From Gaeumannomyces sp. JS-464 (taxonomy: Eukaryota; Ascomycota; Sordariomycetes; Magnaporthales; Magnaporthaceae), in NCBI GenBank assembly GCA_002197995.1, contig NGZR01000005.1, forward strand, positions 4,650,001 through 4,714,000: DNA of 64,000 bases. Reading direction: 5' to 3'. The notes beneath the pieces are model-generated. The model was not told where the DNA came from, searched no databases, and saw only the letters and a program-made list of their open reading frames with translations. Both the position numbers and the translations under genes were made by a program. This document shows positions 13,332 through 25,120 of the stretch, piece after piece (position 1 is the stretch's first letter; each line of letters opens with the position of its first letter).

Positions 13332-13759
13332 TGTTATAATTAAAGGTTTGTTTTTAAAATAAGGCATTTCGGGGAGGAAAGGATAATATAGCTAATTTGG
13401 TTAATAAAAAAAACATAATTTAAAAAAATAATTTAATTGCTTGCTTTAAAGGATGCTTAAAAGCTAATTTAGGTTAACTAATGCTAAAGCTTTAGTTAAA
13501 GCTATTTAAAACCGTAAGAAATCCATTTTTTATATATACGCTGTTTTTGCCTTATATTAGGTTGGATTTATAACTTTGCTATAAATTTACAAATCTTTTT
13601 TAAATTTGTTATTTTGTTATAAATTTATAAATCCTTTTGGATTTATTACTTTATTATAAATCCATAAATCTTTTTTAGTTTACGTAATTCCACGTAACCG
13701 GGGCGGGGCGGAAGCACCATTTTAAAACCCCTTTTTATTTTACTATTTTAAAAGCTTGC
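13332..13759 (-). repeat. Gypsy-2 copy A 5' LTR (end lost)
   Basis: Starts TGTTATAATT on the plus strand. It contains about three short-type tandem units (about 38 bp) around 13560-13670. It ends at ...AAGCTTGC and lacks the last roughly 15 bases (a form of ATACTGGTCGTAACA) seen in full LTRs. It directly abuts the LTR of copy B. Confidence 0.85.
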
Positions 13760-14236
13760 TATTATAATTAAAAGTTTGCTTTTAAAGTAAAGCATTTCGA
13801 AGGAGGAAAGGATAGTATTATTAATTTGGTTAATAAAAAAACACGTAATTTAAAAGGATAATTTAATTGCTTGTTTTAAAAGATATTTAAAAGCTAATTT
13901 AAATTAATTAATACCGAAGCTTTAATTAAAAACTATTTAAAACAAAAGGAAATCCATTTTTTATATACATATTACTTTTTTAATAGTTTTTTAAATTTAT
14001 AGTTTTATTTTTAGCTTATTACAAATCCATAAATCCTTTTTAAATTTATCGTTTTGTTTTTTGGCTATTATAGATTTACAAATCTTTTTTTGGATTTATC
14101 GTTTTGTTTTTTAGCTATTATAAATTTAAAAATCCTTTTTGGATTACGTAATTTCACGTATTTTAATGCGGGGCAAAAGCACTATTTAAGCCCCTTTTTA
14201 TTTTGCTGCTTTAAAGCTTGCATATTAGTCGTAATA
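13760..14236 (-). repeat. Gypsy-2 copy B 3' LTR (long-unit subtype)
   Basis: Begins TATTATAATT (TG to TA at the first dinucleotide) and ends AGTCGTAATA. It carries the long (about 48-bp) tandem unit containing a TTTTTAGCT/TTTTGGCT spacer at about 13990-14130. Just beyond it TTTCCCTTTTT is, on the element strand, a purine tract next to the LTR and a likely polypurine tract. Confidence 0.88.
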
Positions 14237-14349
14237 TTAAGTTTCCCTTTTTAAGCTAAATTTTTTAGCTATATTTTATCGCCCCGCTTTTTGTTAATAA
14301 TAAATACTTTTCTTTTTTACCATTTCCTTTCCTTTTTTTTTTTAACAAA

Positions 14350-14904
14350 ATGTTTAGTCGAATGCGAAAACGTTTTTTTGCGAAAAAAACCTTTTAGCGT
14401 AAAGATTTGCTCGTTTAAATTTTTTTTTTTTATCGAAATGCCTTTTTGCTTTTTTATTACGAAATTTTAAAGCGTGAAAAATGTAAAGCCTTTTTTTAAA
14501 ATTTATCGCGGTGCGTAAAATGCTTTAATTAAAACCGCTCGGGTTGCGACATTTTAAGCCCCTTTTTTACGCAGCTCCGAAAGATTGGGAAATAGCACGC
14601 AATATTCAATGCCGAATTAAAAGCAAAAAAGGAAAAGCGCCGTGCCGTAAAACGAAAGCTTTTTGCTGTTAGCGCTCGTATTAAACGTTTAAAAACGCAA
14701 AAAAAGTGGTTTAAAAAGAAAATGCGCGCGTTTCGGCGCGGTATTAACGCTGTAAAAAAGTTAAAAAGTGTTAAGCGGGAAAAGGCCGAACAAGCGGTTT
14801 GCCAAATTGCCTCGCGGTTTAAGCCGTTCGTAGCTTTTACCGTTTCCCCCGATTGGCAAGCGTTTAAAGTTAATCTTAACTTAAATTTGCTTTTCTTTTT
14901 TTAA
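14350..14904 (+). pseudogene. Antisense ORF relic in Gypsy-2 copy B 3' segment
   Basis: On the strand opposite to gag-pol, between pol and the 3' LTR. It starts at an ATG (MFSRMRKRFFAKKTF) shared with copies C, G and H. A middle region includes YYEILKREKCKAFFKIYRG. The C-terminal region, in another frame, reads ARIKRLKTQKKWFKKKMRAF through VKREKAEQAV. That is a highly basic, Lys/Arg/Glu-rich probable coiled coil. RIP-type stops and at least one frameshift break it. The original length was about 180-190 residues. The C-terminal pattern resembles coiled-coil tails of many fungal hypothetical proteins, but I cannot name a family. Recurrence in five places in this window shows that it belongs to the element. 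Confidence 0.65.
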
Positions 14905-14939
14905 TTTAATAAGTTATAATTGTTTTAACAATTTCCATA

Positions 14940-15011
14940 AATCGTGTAGCGCAATAGTAGCGCATTTTACCCAATTAACCGGAGGTTTTAGGTTTAACTT
15001 CCAATACGACC
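14940..15011 (+). tRNA. tRNA-like relic (RIP-mutated)
   Basis: Exactly 72 nt fold as a degraded tRNA. The acceptor AATCGTG/TACGACC pairs fully if two leading A are former G. A perfect D arm reads GCGC-AATAGTA-GCGC. The T arm TTAGG-TTTAACT-TCCAA pairs after reverting C-to-T/G-to-A changes. The anticodon arm no longer pairs, so no identity can be given. It lies between the antisense ORF and the pol end. Confidence 0.45.
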
Positions 15012-15049
15012 GTTATTAGGAATTCAATTATCGACGCGTCGGCGATCGG

Positions 15050-18000
15050 GTTTTTAACTACTTTTGCTTTTGTTAATTTTTTTATAAATGCTTTTGCCAG
15101 TATTTCGTTAAAGCTTTTTAACAATTTATAACGTTGGTTGCTTTTTCCCACGTGTTTTCCTCGTAGCCGTACCTTTTTTATTTAATTAGGTACTTTTAAA
15201 CCTGTTTTTTAGCTTATAATTTAAAAAAATTTCAATTTCGTACTTTTATTTTAAATCGATTTTTATTAACTCGTCGCTTTTAAAGCCCGGTAACGCTAAT
15301 TTAAATAGGGAAACGTGAAAAACCGGGTGGGATTTTATAGTTAGCGGTAATCGAAATTTGTAATTTACGTTTAAAACCTTTATTAATATTTTAAACGGTT
15401 TTAATTTTTTATAGTTTAGCTTATCGCTCGGTCGTTTTGTTTTAATATTTCGTCGAAAAAGATAAACGCTATCCTTTTTTTTAAAAATCGGTTTTTCGAT
15501 CTTTTTTTTATTTGCTTAAGTAGTTATACGGTGCCGTAGCTTTTTTAGCTTTATTTGGAAGTGTTTATGCAGTTTAATAAGCTTTGTTATTTATATTTTT
15601 GCTATTAAAGCATATTTTTCTGCTGTAGGTTTTTTATACGCTATAAGCGTAAACCCGTAGTTCGCATAAAACAGTATAATTCTTATGCTTTTATAACTTA
15701 AATTGTTATAAGCGAATTAAACTATAGGAAGTAATTATACCTAATTGTTTTATTTATAATTAACGTAATAACGTAAATATTGCTTTATGGTTTGGTTCGT
15801 TTGCTTTATTTATTTATTTGTTTAAAAGTGGTAGGCTATAAACAAAAAGTGTTTTGCTTTTAGCCTATTCGTAAGTTTTTTTTTAAAATTTGCTTATAAA
15901 TAGCTTGTTTTTATCCGTAATTAAACGGTTCGGCGTGCCGTATTCCGCTATTACGTGCTTAATAAAAACCTACGCTAGCTTTATAGCGTTATTGCTTTTT
16001 ATATGGTAAAAATAAAGCGTATTTGGTAAACTTATTTATTATTACCAAATATTATCGTATTTAACTTTCGTTATCGGTTTTTTAAATTAGAAAAGTTTAA
16101 TAACGAAATTTATAGTAATTTTTTGCCATGCTTCGCTTAACGCCGGCAAAGGTTGCAAAAGCTTATAAAGCTTATGCTTGCTAGCTTTATTTTTAGCGCA
16201 GTTTTCGCAATTTTTTATTACGTTTTATATTTCGGCTTAAGTTTTTACAAACCCGTAATGTTATTATAGCCGTTTTCACGTTTTAATTACGCTTTAACAA
16301 CTATATGCCAATTAGTTATAAATTTGTTGGATTTTTTTTAAAGTTTAAACTTTTTCCTATTGGACTGTTTTAATAAGCATCTTTTATACCGGGATTAAAA
16401 ATCCGATTGGTTTTTCCGCTAAAATTATTCCTATTTTTTTAAATATTACAATTTAATAGTCTGGTCGTTAGCTTAAAGCGTCCGCCCGGCCGTTTTCCGA
16501 CCTTTTCCGGTATTCGATCCGAATATCGTAATTTTGCAAAAACTCGTTTTAACGGATTTATCGCTTGTTTCAATTCTTGCTTATAGTAAAATGCGTTAAA
16601 TTTTGTAATTTATATATTATAATTTAATGCTTCGCTTTACAAAAATACGGTCGCCATTTTTTAAATGCTCGGATTGTTATTAAAAGTTTTTTATCGTAAA
16701 TTTGGTACTTTAATTTAGGTTTATTTAACTTTTGCGAAAAAAACGCGCAAAAATACAACCGTTTTTGGTCGTTTCGCTGTCCGAATTGGCCGCTAATCGC
16801 GTAATTCGACGCGTCGGTTTTAATTTTAAAAGGTTTTTTTAGGTTTAAAAATACTAATATTAGTTTTTTTAATACGCCGTTTCGCAAATGCTCGAAAGCT
16901 TTTTATTTTTGCCTTTCCTACTAAAACTAGTGGTTATTTTTAGTAAAATTCGTAAATAATATAGCGATTTTGCTATAACCGCGGATAAATCGTTTATAAA
17001 AGTTTAAAATTTTTAAAAACCTTCGTATTTCCGTAACGTTTTTTAATATAAGCCATTTTTTAATTTCTTTAATTTTTTTAAGGTTTATATAAACCTGTTT
17101 AAATATAATTATAAATTTTAAAAAAGCAACTTTTTGCGAATGCTATTCGTATTTTTCCGGTTTAACAAAAAGCTTTGCGTTAAGCAGCTTTTAAAACACT
17201 TTATATACGTATTCCTTATGCTTGTTTATCGTTTCCGAGAAAATTAAAATATCGTTTAAATACGCGAAAACGAAAACGTTAAAATATTTACGCAATATAT
17301 AATTAATTATCCTTTAAAACGTAACTAATGCATTAATAAATTTAAAAGTTATTATTAAAAATTCGTAGCATTTAAATTTTATTTTAAAAGCCGTAAGCCA
17401 TTTTTAGCCTTTTTTAATTCGTATTAAGCTATAAGCTTTTTGTAAATCCAAAGCCGTAAAATATTAAGCTTTACCGAGCTTATCGCGCAATTTATCGATA
17501 AAAGGTAAAAAATACCGATCTTTTATCGTAGTTTTATTTAATAACCGGTAATCGATATATATTAGTTTCGTTTTATTTTTTATTTTTTTTTATAATATCC
17601 CGTATTTTATTAAAAAATCGAAAGGTTTACTATATCCCTTTTATAAATTTTCCTTTAATTGTTTTTTTAATACCTTTTACTATTAAAAGCTAAATTAGTA
17701 TAGCTTTTGGTATTTAAATTACGTTTTTAATTTAAATTTAATTTCCAAATTAAACGGTTTATATTTGGAAAGCACGGTTTTTAAATTTTTCCGAAATAAT
17801 TTTTCGTATTTGTAATATTTTTTCGGAATATTCGCGAGCCGTTTTTAAATATTAATTGGATTATTTTAATCGCTTTCCGCTTTGGATAATCGCGTATTTA
17901 TCAATGCTAAATGCAAAGGTAAATTGCTAAGTTTTATTACCGTTATAACCTTTTTTCGTTGCTTTTTATATTTACGGTTTAAAATTTGTAATTAATAAAC

Positions 18001-18109
18001 CGTTTTAGTTATTCGTAATTTTTCCTATTAAATTTGGTCGATAGTTTAATTTATTCGTATATTGTTTTTTTTAAGCTAAAAAATTTCGAAAATTATATTT
18101 CCCTTTTTT
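15050..18109 (-). pseudogene. Gypsy-2 copy B pol (RT, RNase H, integrase, chromodomain)
   Basis: Minus strand, with domains from high to low coordinates. The RT box near 17230-17290 reads RKYFNVFVFAYLNDILIFS, so one Asp is retained. RNase H at 16624-16887 is the longest open piece (FKIKTDASNYAISGQFGQ, then KPKLKYQIYDKKLL). Integrase spans about 15400-16500. The integrase C-terminus near 15290-15350 fits the HPVFHVSLLE pattern. The chromodomain near 15090-15220 reads ENTWEKATNVINC after a degraded YLIKWKGY. Gypsy-2 is therefore also a chromovirus. It is interrupted at 18110 by the LINE target duplication. Confidence 0.9.
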
Positions 18110-18124
18110 ATATTTAGCTTATTT

Positions 18125-19135
18125 TAAAGCGAAACAATTATACGCAGTAATATGCAAAAGCGCAATGGCATATAAAGCCGCAGCATACCACCTTCCAACC
18201 GAACCACGAGGCCGGCCCCGAAGCGCGGCCAAAAAGTTAGCGAAAAAATAGCGAGCATATTTTAAAGTGGTAGCCGGAGCATACAAAGCGACGTTATTAG
18301 CCCACCTGGAAATAAAAACCTACGTGCCACCTTTAAATTTGTACTTAAACGAAAGGGTAATTAATATAAAAATAAATGGCTGGAAACTGGAATAATATAG
18401 CGAATTAACGAAGCGATAGCGAAAGTAACGGGCCGATTTAAAAGGTTAAAGTACCGGGAACGGAACAGGAAACCACACCCTTAAAGCGGCCAGGTAAAAA
18501 GGGGATAGGCGGAACGCTAAAACCGACCTAAAACAACCCCGGAACCGAAACGCAAACCAATCCCCCGCGGAAACGAAAAAAAGTCCAAATACAAACACGC
18601 GAAACGTTAAAACCTTAACGTAATAATAAAATGGAAGTTAAAAGTTGCCAGTTCGACGAAAGCGGCAAAAAAAACGAACCGGCATAAAACCGCGTGCTTA
18701 GCGGATAACCCCTTATTTACGGAAAAAATGGTTAAATATTACGAAAAAATGCTAAAAATACACAGCTTAATAGCAATTTAAGTTAAAACGGAAAAGCTTG
18801 GTTTAAATGCTTTCCTATTTAATAAAAACGTGCCCGACGCGGTAACGCCGTTATGCAAATGCGGTAACGGATAAAAGGAAATAATATAGCACGTGTTAAC
18901 CTAATGCACCCGCTAAAACAAATAGCGGGATAATACCGGGATAGTATAAGCGAATAGCTAAAAAGCATATTTTAAATTGTGGGAAATAAAAAATATACCA
19001 TTTAAAAAAAGCAATACGCATAATATTTAAAATTAAAAAACTAATAAATTTTAAAACAGCGAAAAAGGTGGAAAAAAACGCGCAAAAAAAAAGGAAAAAA
19101 AAAAACGTTATTAAATCGGAAAAAACCGAACCATA
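18125..19135 (+). pseudogene. LINE ORF2 C-terminal part (post-RT region)
   Basis: Frames contain AGAYKAT then KTYVPPLNLYLNERV near 18270-18350. This is the post-RT segment typical of fungal Tad1-like reverse transcriptases. Near 18730-18915 there is a cysteine-bearing C-terminal region (EKLGLNAFLFNKNVPDAVTP, LCKCGNG, HVLT) that fits the CCHC-like tail of that family. Stops are RIP-type. The RT catalytic core is absent because of the 5' truncation. Confidence 0.85.
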
Positions 19136-21202
19136 AATAATTATAAAACGCTAAACGAAAATACCTTATTAAAAAACGAAGGGAAAAAAAAGTAAACCGA
19201 TGTTAATACTTTATATACGAACCGCAACCGGAAAAAAACCGATTAAGTTAATTATTTCTATTTTTACCCATTTTTTTTAACATTTCGTTAATAATATCCT
19301 CCTAATATTTAGTTAAAATCCAATCGAAGGTAAAATTAAAAGGATTTTATATAAAGGATATTTAGCAAATATAAAAAGGTTAGCGAACCGGAGGAAAATA
19401 GCGATATAAAGGGAAATATTAATAAACCCGTATTTTAGCCCGTTTTAAAACTAACGCTTTTATTCGAATACGGTTAAACGAATCCCACGTATCGATAATT
19501 TTAAAAGCTTAACCCGATATGGCTTACGCTAAAAGCACCATATTGCTAAAAAGGGAACGAACGAAACCCGAGCCACTAAATGCAGCTATAATAGCAAAAG
19601 CGCTTTTTAAACTGGAAAGGAACGAGCGCGAAAACCTAGCACTAAAAGGGACGCCGAACCGCTTCCCGATATTTTTCGCAAATCGAACGTAACCGGTAAT
19701 AACGTTTTTAAAATGGTATAACGAAATTGGAAAAAAGCATTAATAATAAAGCATATAACACCGGAATAAAACCGCTATAAACCTTAGCGGTATAAACGAC
19801 CTCCGTTAAAACATTTTTTAAATCGGTAGCAATTTTAAAAAGGGATTAAATATAGCGCTAATAGGTATAAAAAACGCTATAAACTTAATCTTTAATATTA
19901 ACGGGAAATTACCAAAACGAAACCGATAAATTAGCAATAAAAAAAAGTAATAAAAAAAAAGGAAAAAAAATAACAAATTTAAACGTAAATACCGCGCGAA
20001 AAGCGCACCTATATAATTAAAACGCGAAAAGCTAAAAATATAAGTTAGCATAACCGAAACCGAGTAAAAAAAAAAGCGGAGCAAATAAAAAACATATAAA
20101 CCTTATAATAACATCCCCGAACGGCGCCGGCATTATTAATGCCGTTAGCGAAACGCTAAATGCAATTAACACAAATTTTGCAAGCAAGTTTAAAAAGTTA
20201 GCGAAGTGGGATAAAAAGAGGAACGATACGGGAAATATACATTATCGAATCGTAAAAAATGTAACCCGAAAAAATAGCGATCGCCGCTTTGTACTTTTTT
20301 AATGGTACAAACGGTAGGGTTAAAGGAAAAAAAAAAATTAGTAAAAAAACAAGGAACGAAACGGTGCAAAACCGCATTTACAGCTTTAACGCGGGGGTTC
20401 GGAGCAACGCCGGCCTCGAAGTCGTCGTTATCGTTAAAGCTGGAAAATGGGTGCTCGTTACGATCGCCACGAGGAGGAGTAAACGCAAAGCCGCCACCAC
20501 CACCGCTACCGCTATAGCCGCCGCGCGCATTACCGCGCGCGCCGCCGCAAAAAGAACGGGAAGTTTTATCTTTAAAAGCCATAATGCAGGAAAACAAGAG
20601 CCGGAAAAAGAACGAAGCGCGGGAAGGCAGGTATAAAGGCGCGGGCGGAAGGATGCGCGAAAGTTAAAAGCAAAAGTGGGAAAAAAGGATTAAAAGTTGT
20701 AATAAAAAAAAATTAAAAAAAAGCGAAAAAGAAAAGGCAAAAACCTTTAAAAGTAAAAGGGAAAGGAACGGTAAAAACCCGCACCCGGAAAAAAATAAAA
20801 GCATAACCGAAAAGCACGATATAAATAAGGTAAAAGCAATATAATTACGAAAACGGCGAACTAATAAAAAGGTTAAATGCGCGTTATAAGCGAGGAAACA
20901 ATCCGCAACCGGAGCGTTACTTTCGGAAGCGAATAACATAATCACGTCGAATTACCCGACGTTAACCACAACCCCCGAACTTTACAAAGCAGCCACGCGA
21001 CCAAGTACCGAAGCGGGACCGGGAAACCTCGGACGCGAATAACTAAACTACCGCAATTAACCGAACTAACACTACCTATTATATTATTACAAAAAAAGAA
21101 AACCCGGCACCGGGGCGCTATTTAAACGCAATATGCATTTTTTATAATCTTTTTTTTGCGTATTTTCCTATTATTACCATTAATTATAAGGACGCTTCCG
21201 CG
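19136..21202 (+). other. LINE 3' segment with GC-rich, doubly open block (20190-20640)
   Basis: Between the ORF2 end and the terminal small ORF lie 2 kb present in both 3'-complete LINE copies. A GC-rich block at about 20380-20600 is open on the plus strand (115 codons at 20289-20636, Ala/Thr-rich) and on the minus strand (135 codons at 20190-20597). The minus frame carries an RGG-like stretch (GGARGNARGGYSGSGGGGG) followed by an Asn/Asp-rich part. Which strand was coding is not decidable here. I see no known domain. Confidence 0.5.
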
Positions 21203-21364
21203 ATGGAACCTTTAAAAACAGTCGCAGGAATTAAGCAAACGGTATTACTGTTTAATATAGCAAAAACCGTATACGAAAAGCAAATATGGTTTTTATTCCC
21301 AGGCTACCGAGCCGGATGCGGACCGCACCCGGAAACGAGTTTAAAGGTTTTTACATGTATATAA
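21203..21364 (+). CDS. Small 53-codon ORF at LINE 3' end
   Basis: ATG at 21203, stop at 21362-21364. The protein begins MEPLKTVAGIKQTVLLFNI, includes KTVYEKQIWFLF and AGCGPHPETS, and ends KVFTCI. The same frame is fully open in the full-length LINE (45757-45918), with only about eight substitutions. Upstream ORF1 and ORF2 are full of RIP stops, yet this short frame has none. Function unknown; it could be a chance frame in a poorly mutated 3' end. Confidence 0.4.
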   Translation: MEPLKTVAGIKQTVLLFNIAKTVYEKQIWFLFPGYRAGCGPHPETSLKVFTCI

Positions 21365-21410
21365 AACAGTAAAAGCACCGAGGTTTTTATAAACATAACG
21401 GCAATATAAC

Positions 21411-21430
21411 TAATAATAATAATAATAATA
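21411..21430 (+). repeat. LINE 3' terminal (TAA)n tail
   Basis: Seven consecutive TAA-type units close the LINE just before the target duplication. The full-length copy has only ACTAATA at this place, so tail length differs between insertions. Confidence 0.85.
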
Positions 21431-21442
21431 TTTAGCTTATTT

Positions 21443-23870
21443 AATATAATAATAACGTTTTTTTATTTCGGGTGCGTAATATTATTAGTTATGTTTTTTA
21501 ATCGATTTATTTTTTATTATAAGCGATAAGTATTTTTTCGACCGTTTTTAATTAATACGGTTAATATTTCCATTTTATAAAAATTTTATACCGTTTAACC
21601 TTTTATAGCGATATATAATCGTTTTATGCTTTACAATCGATTATTATTTTAACCTTTTTTTTTAATATTTTATTCGGAATGTTAATAAATCGTATAATTA
21701 ATTCGATTTTACTATTGCGAAGGTTTTTATCGGTTTTTCCTTTTTTTTATTTCGTGCTTTCCGTTTAAATGGTTTTTTTAATTTTATAGTAAAAGGAACG
21801 AATATCGTACGTTCGTTTTTTTATCCGGGTTAAACGGGATATACGTTTATACGATTTTTTAATGCTAAGCTTCCGCTTTTTATGCTATATGTTTTTTGCA
21901 TTTCGCAATTTCGCATTTCTTTTAATCGAGCGTTTTAGTAATATATAGTATTAAATACCGCTTTTTAAGTTTAAAAACTGCGGTAAATTTGCTAATCCGG
22001 GTTAGCTTTTACCGTGGCAATTAAAATGCTAAACGGCGTTTAATTTTAAGCTCGTTTTTTAACTTCCGTGGAAAAAAATCGTGTTTAAATTTAGGTTATA
22101 AATATATATTTCCATTTTTCGTAAATGCATTTTGCTTAAAAAAGGTACAAATATCCGGGGTATTTATATTAATATTAAAATGGTTTTCGGGTATTAGCGT
22201 ACCTTTTTTTTAGATTATTTACATTATTAAACCGGTAATTAATATATTTAACTTTTTGCTAATCGTTAAATTACGATAAATGTTAGCCGTTATTTTTATC
22301 CGCCGGGGTGGCGTAATATAACGGTTTATCGGGGTGTTTTAAAACTTTAACGTTTTAAAAACACTTTAAAATATCGAAAAACGTAAAAGCGCGTTAGCTT
22401 TTTTAGCTTATTTAATTTTCGCGAATTATAAATACAAAAGTTTCGCTATTTAAACTTTTTGCTTATTTTTAAAATTCGGCTATTTTAAAGGTTTAACCGT
22501 TTTGGTTTATTTCGGCGTCGGTATTGGAATTTTCCAACTTTCGGAAAAGGTATGTTTAATTTAAAAGCTTTTTTCGTGTTTTACTTTTTTTTTAATTCGT
22601 TTATTAAAACTGTTTTTGTTTACGTTTTACGAAAAACGGTACCGTTTTTTCCTTTTAAATTCGTAAGCCCGAAAATAACGCGCTGCTTTTTTCGTTATTA
22701 TATTTAAACCTTGTAATTTTAAATATGCAAATGCTTTAAGGTTTTCGAAAATATTATCCGGTAACCTTTTTATTAAATTAGTATTTGTCGTATAGCTTAT
22801 CGTAATAGCACGTTTAGCTAAATGTCGGTTTAAAATATGCTTTTTTTATATCGGGCTATTTTAAATTTGTTAAAAGTTCGTTATTTAACGGTTATTATTT
22901 CGTTAAAAGCAGTTTATTTTAATATAACCGGTTTAGCCGTATTTAAAATACCTTTCATTTTTCGGGTTTTGCTTTTGTTTTTTCTATTGCTTTTATTACT
23001 AATAAGCGGTTCCCGCATTAAGGTTTATAAAGCTTAAATGCGTTTTATAAACCGTAATAAACTTTTTACTTAGCTTTTTTCTAATTAGCCTTATTGCTTT
23101 ATGCCGTACTTTTAAAACTATATCCTTTTTTTTTATTATCGTTTGTATAATTTATCACTAATACAAACCGCATTTTAAACGTAATCCGTAAAAAACTTTT
23201 AGCGATTTTGCTTCGCGAGTTTATTTTTTACGTTTTCGCGTAATTCGTTATAAAAATGCAATATTAACGTAGCGTTATTTTAATTAAGCTTAATACTAAT
23301 CCGTTAAAAGTCTGTTGCATATTTAGCTGCAAGCTTTCGCTATTTAAAAACCAACAAATTTTTTTCGGCGATTCGGGTTTCCTCGATTATACCGAACACT
23401 TTTCCGACTTTTTTTTCCGAAAGTTTCGAAATTAGCGAAAATAAGCTTAGTAGCTTTTTAGCTCTTTTTATACCTTTTAAAATAGTTATTCCAGGTTAAT
23501 TAAAACCACTTTTTTATTTTACCGTCCAGTTTGGTAATAGCGTAAACGATTTTCTATTTTTCGCTTACGAATTGCTATTTGTAAAATTTAAAATAGCTTT
23601 TACATTTGGTAAAAAACGTTTTAAATTTTCCGTTTTTTTTTTTATAAAAATCCTGGAACGGGAATTTGTATATTCGAATTGCGATAAATGTTTCGAAAAA
23701 CACCAATTTCGCAGTAAATTGCTTTACTTCGGTTTAGCTTTTAGCGATTTCCTTCGTGATAAATTTAAAAAGGCTAGCCGTATTAGCTGCTTCGTTAAGG
23801 TCGTACTTAATACCGTTAAAGGTAAAAACCGTGGTTTTTTCTTTTTTAAGCATTTTACTGCTGCTTAATA
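21443..23870 (-). pseudogene. Gypsy-2 copy B, pol N-terminal part and gag
   Basis: Continuation of copy B beyond the LINE. A gag CCHC knuckle near 22930-22975 reads on the minus strand as a degraded KCFKCG block. The gag start is inferred near 23870 from the shared ATG/ATA-ACGAGCAGT position. Plus-strand open frames at 22837-23037 and 23572-23868 are antisense shadows. Confidence 0.83.
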
Positions 23871-23920
23871 TAGCTGTATTATCCTTTTTCCGATAAAGTA
23901 CTAAATAAAATTAGTTAAAA

Positions 23921-24369
23921 TGTTACAATTAATGGTTTGCTTTTAAAATAAGGCATTTCGGGAGTGGAAAGGATAGTATCGCTAGCGTTAGTGGATAAGG
24001 AATTACGTAATTTAAAAAGACAATTTAATTGCTTACTTTAAAGGATGCTTAAAAGCTAATTTAAGTTAACTAATGCCGAAGCTTTAATTAAAACTACTTA
24101 AAATAATAGGAAATCCATTTTTTATATATACGCTGCCTTTTGCTTTATGTTAAATTGGATTTGTGGTTTTGCTATAAATCCACAAATCCTTTTTGGATTT
24201 ATTGCTTTGTTACAAATTTATAAATCCCTTTTTGGATTTGTTGCTTTGTTACAAATCCACAAATCCTTTTTAATTTACGTGATTTTACCTAACCGGGGCG
24301 GGGCGGAGGCACCACTTCGAGGCCCCCTCCTGCTTTGCTGTTTTAAAAGCTTGCCTGCTAGTCGTAACA
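23921..24369 (-). repeat. Gypsy-2 copy B 5' LTR (short-unit subtype)
   Basis: Starts TGTTACAATT and ends TAGTCGTAACA. It has about three short tandem units (about 38-39 bp) around 24150-24270 without the AGCTAAAAATAA spacer, unlike the 3' LTR of the same copy. The internal sequence next to it (TTTTAACTAATTTT on the element strand) would hold the primer-binding site. The tRNA primer could not be identified. Confidence 0.88.
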
Positions 24370-25120
24370 CTTGGGTTTAAATAAAAAAGGCGAATTTGTT
24401 AACCAGGTTAGCAAAAGCGACCTCGGCATATAATTAAACGGAACGACTTTTACCAAAGTTAAAAAGGGCAAACAGGTTTAAATTAGGATTAACTTTAAAC
24501 GTTTGCCAGTTAAAAAAAAACGGAAGGAGCTACGAAAAGCTCGGATTGCGAGGCAATTTGGAAAGCCTCCGGTCGGCCTTTTCCCGCTCGATACGCTCCG
24601 GTTTTTTTACGGCGTTAATATTATAACGTAACGCCCGCATTTTCTTTTTAAACCACATTTTCTTTTGCTTTTTTAAACGCTTTAATTTAGCGTTCAAACG
24701 ACGACGTTTTTTTCTTTAACAATTTTCATTTTAGCTTTTAATTTTTAGTGCTATTGGCTAATAATACGCAACTGTTCGGGAAAAGGGTTTAAAACGTTAC
24801 AACCGGAACGGTTAAAACGGAGGCATTCGATATAACGTAATAAATCCTAAAAAAATACGCTGCATTTAGCTAAACCTTAGGCTTTACAAGGAAACAAAAC
24901 GGCATTTCGAAAAAAGAAAACAAAGCAATCGCTAAAAGGTTTTTTTAGCGAAAAGTGGAAAAACGGCGAGGCTGGGACGATCGCTTTTGCACCCGATTAA
25001 ACATTTAATTAAATCAAAAAAAGGGATAAAAGAAAGTAAAAAAGGAAAGGACTTACCAATTAACAAAAAGCGGGGTAGTAAATTTAACGAAAAGGATTTA
25101 ACCTGGAAAAGGAGATTTAA
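24370..25120 (-). pseudogene. Gypsy-2b 3' segment with diverged antisense ORF
   Basis: The minus strand matches the antisense ORF of the Gypsy-2 3' segments. The best stretch is near 24560-24720 (NAKLKRLKKQKKMWFKKKMR, then EREKADRRLSKLP). It lies left of a plus-strand LTR, which is the expected place in a plus-strand element. The rest of that element is absent; copy B adjoins at 24369. It is more diverged from B, C and G than they are from each other, so I treat it as a subfamily. Confidence 0.68.

Larger units (their letters stand above)
18125..21427 (+). mobile_element. Tad1-like LINE, 5'-truncated, inserted in Gypsy-2 copy B
   Basis: Flanked by the 15-bp target duplication ATATTTAGCTTATTT at 18110-18124 and 21428-21442. 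It ends in a short TAA repeat. The sequence matches the 3' 3.3 kb of the full-length LINE at 38478-45969, beginning inside ORF2 downstream of RT. 5' truncation plus a variable-length duplication is the hallmark of target-primed reverse transcription. Confidence 0.93.
13760..24369 (-). mobile_element. Gypsy-2 copy B, near complete, split by a LINE
   Basis: Minus-strand Ty3/Gypsy chromovirus: 3' LTR 13760-14236, 3' segment with antisense ORF and a tRNA-like relic, pol 15050-18109, LINE insertion 18125-21427, the rest of pol and gag, then 5' LTR 23921-24369. The flanking pentamers CTTGC and CTTGG match at only 4 of 5 bases. The two LTRs belong to different repeat-unit subtypes, so this may be a recombinant rather than one clean insertion. 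Confidence 0.88.

Noticed and set aside
13755..13759. CTTGC/CTTGG as a target duplication of copy B
   Set aside because: One mismatch, and the sequence after B does not continue copy A's LTR, so it is not accepted as a true duplication.
20302..20517. Second plus-strand ORF in the GC-rich LINE block
   Set aside because: Overlaps the longer plus and minus frames and is open only because the block is GC-rich.
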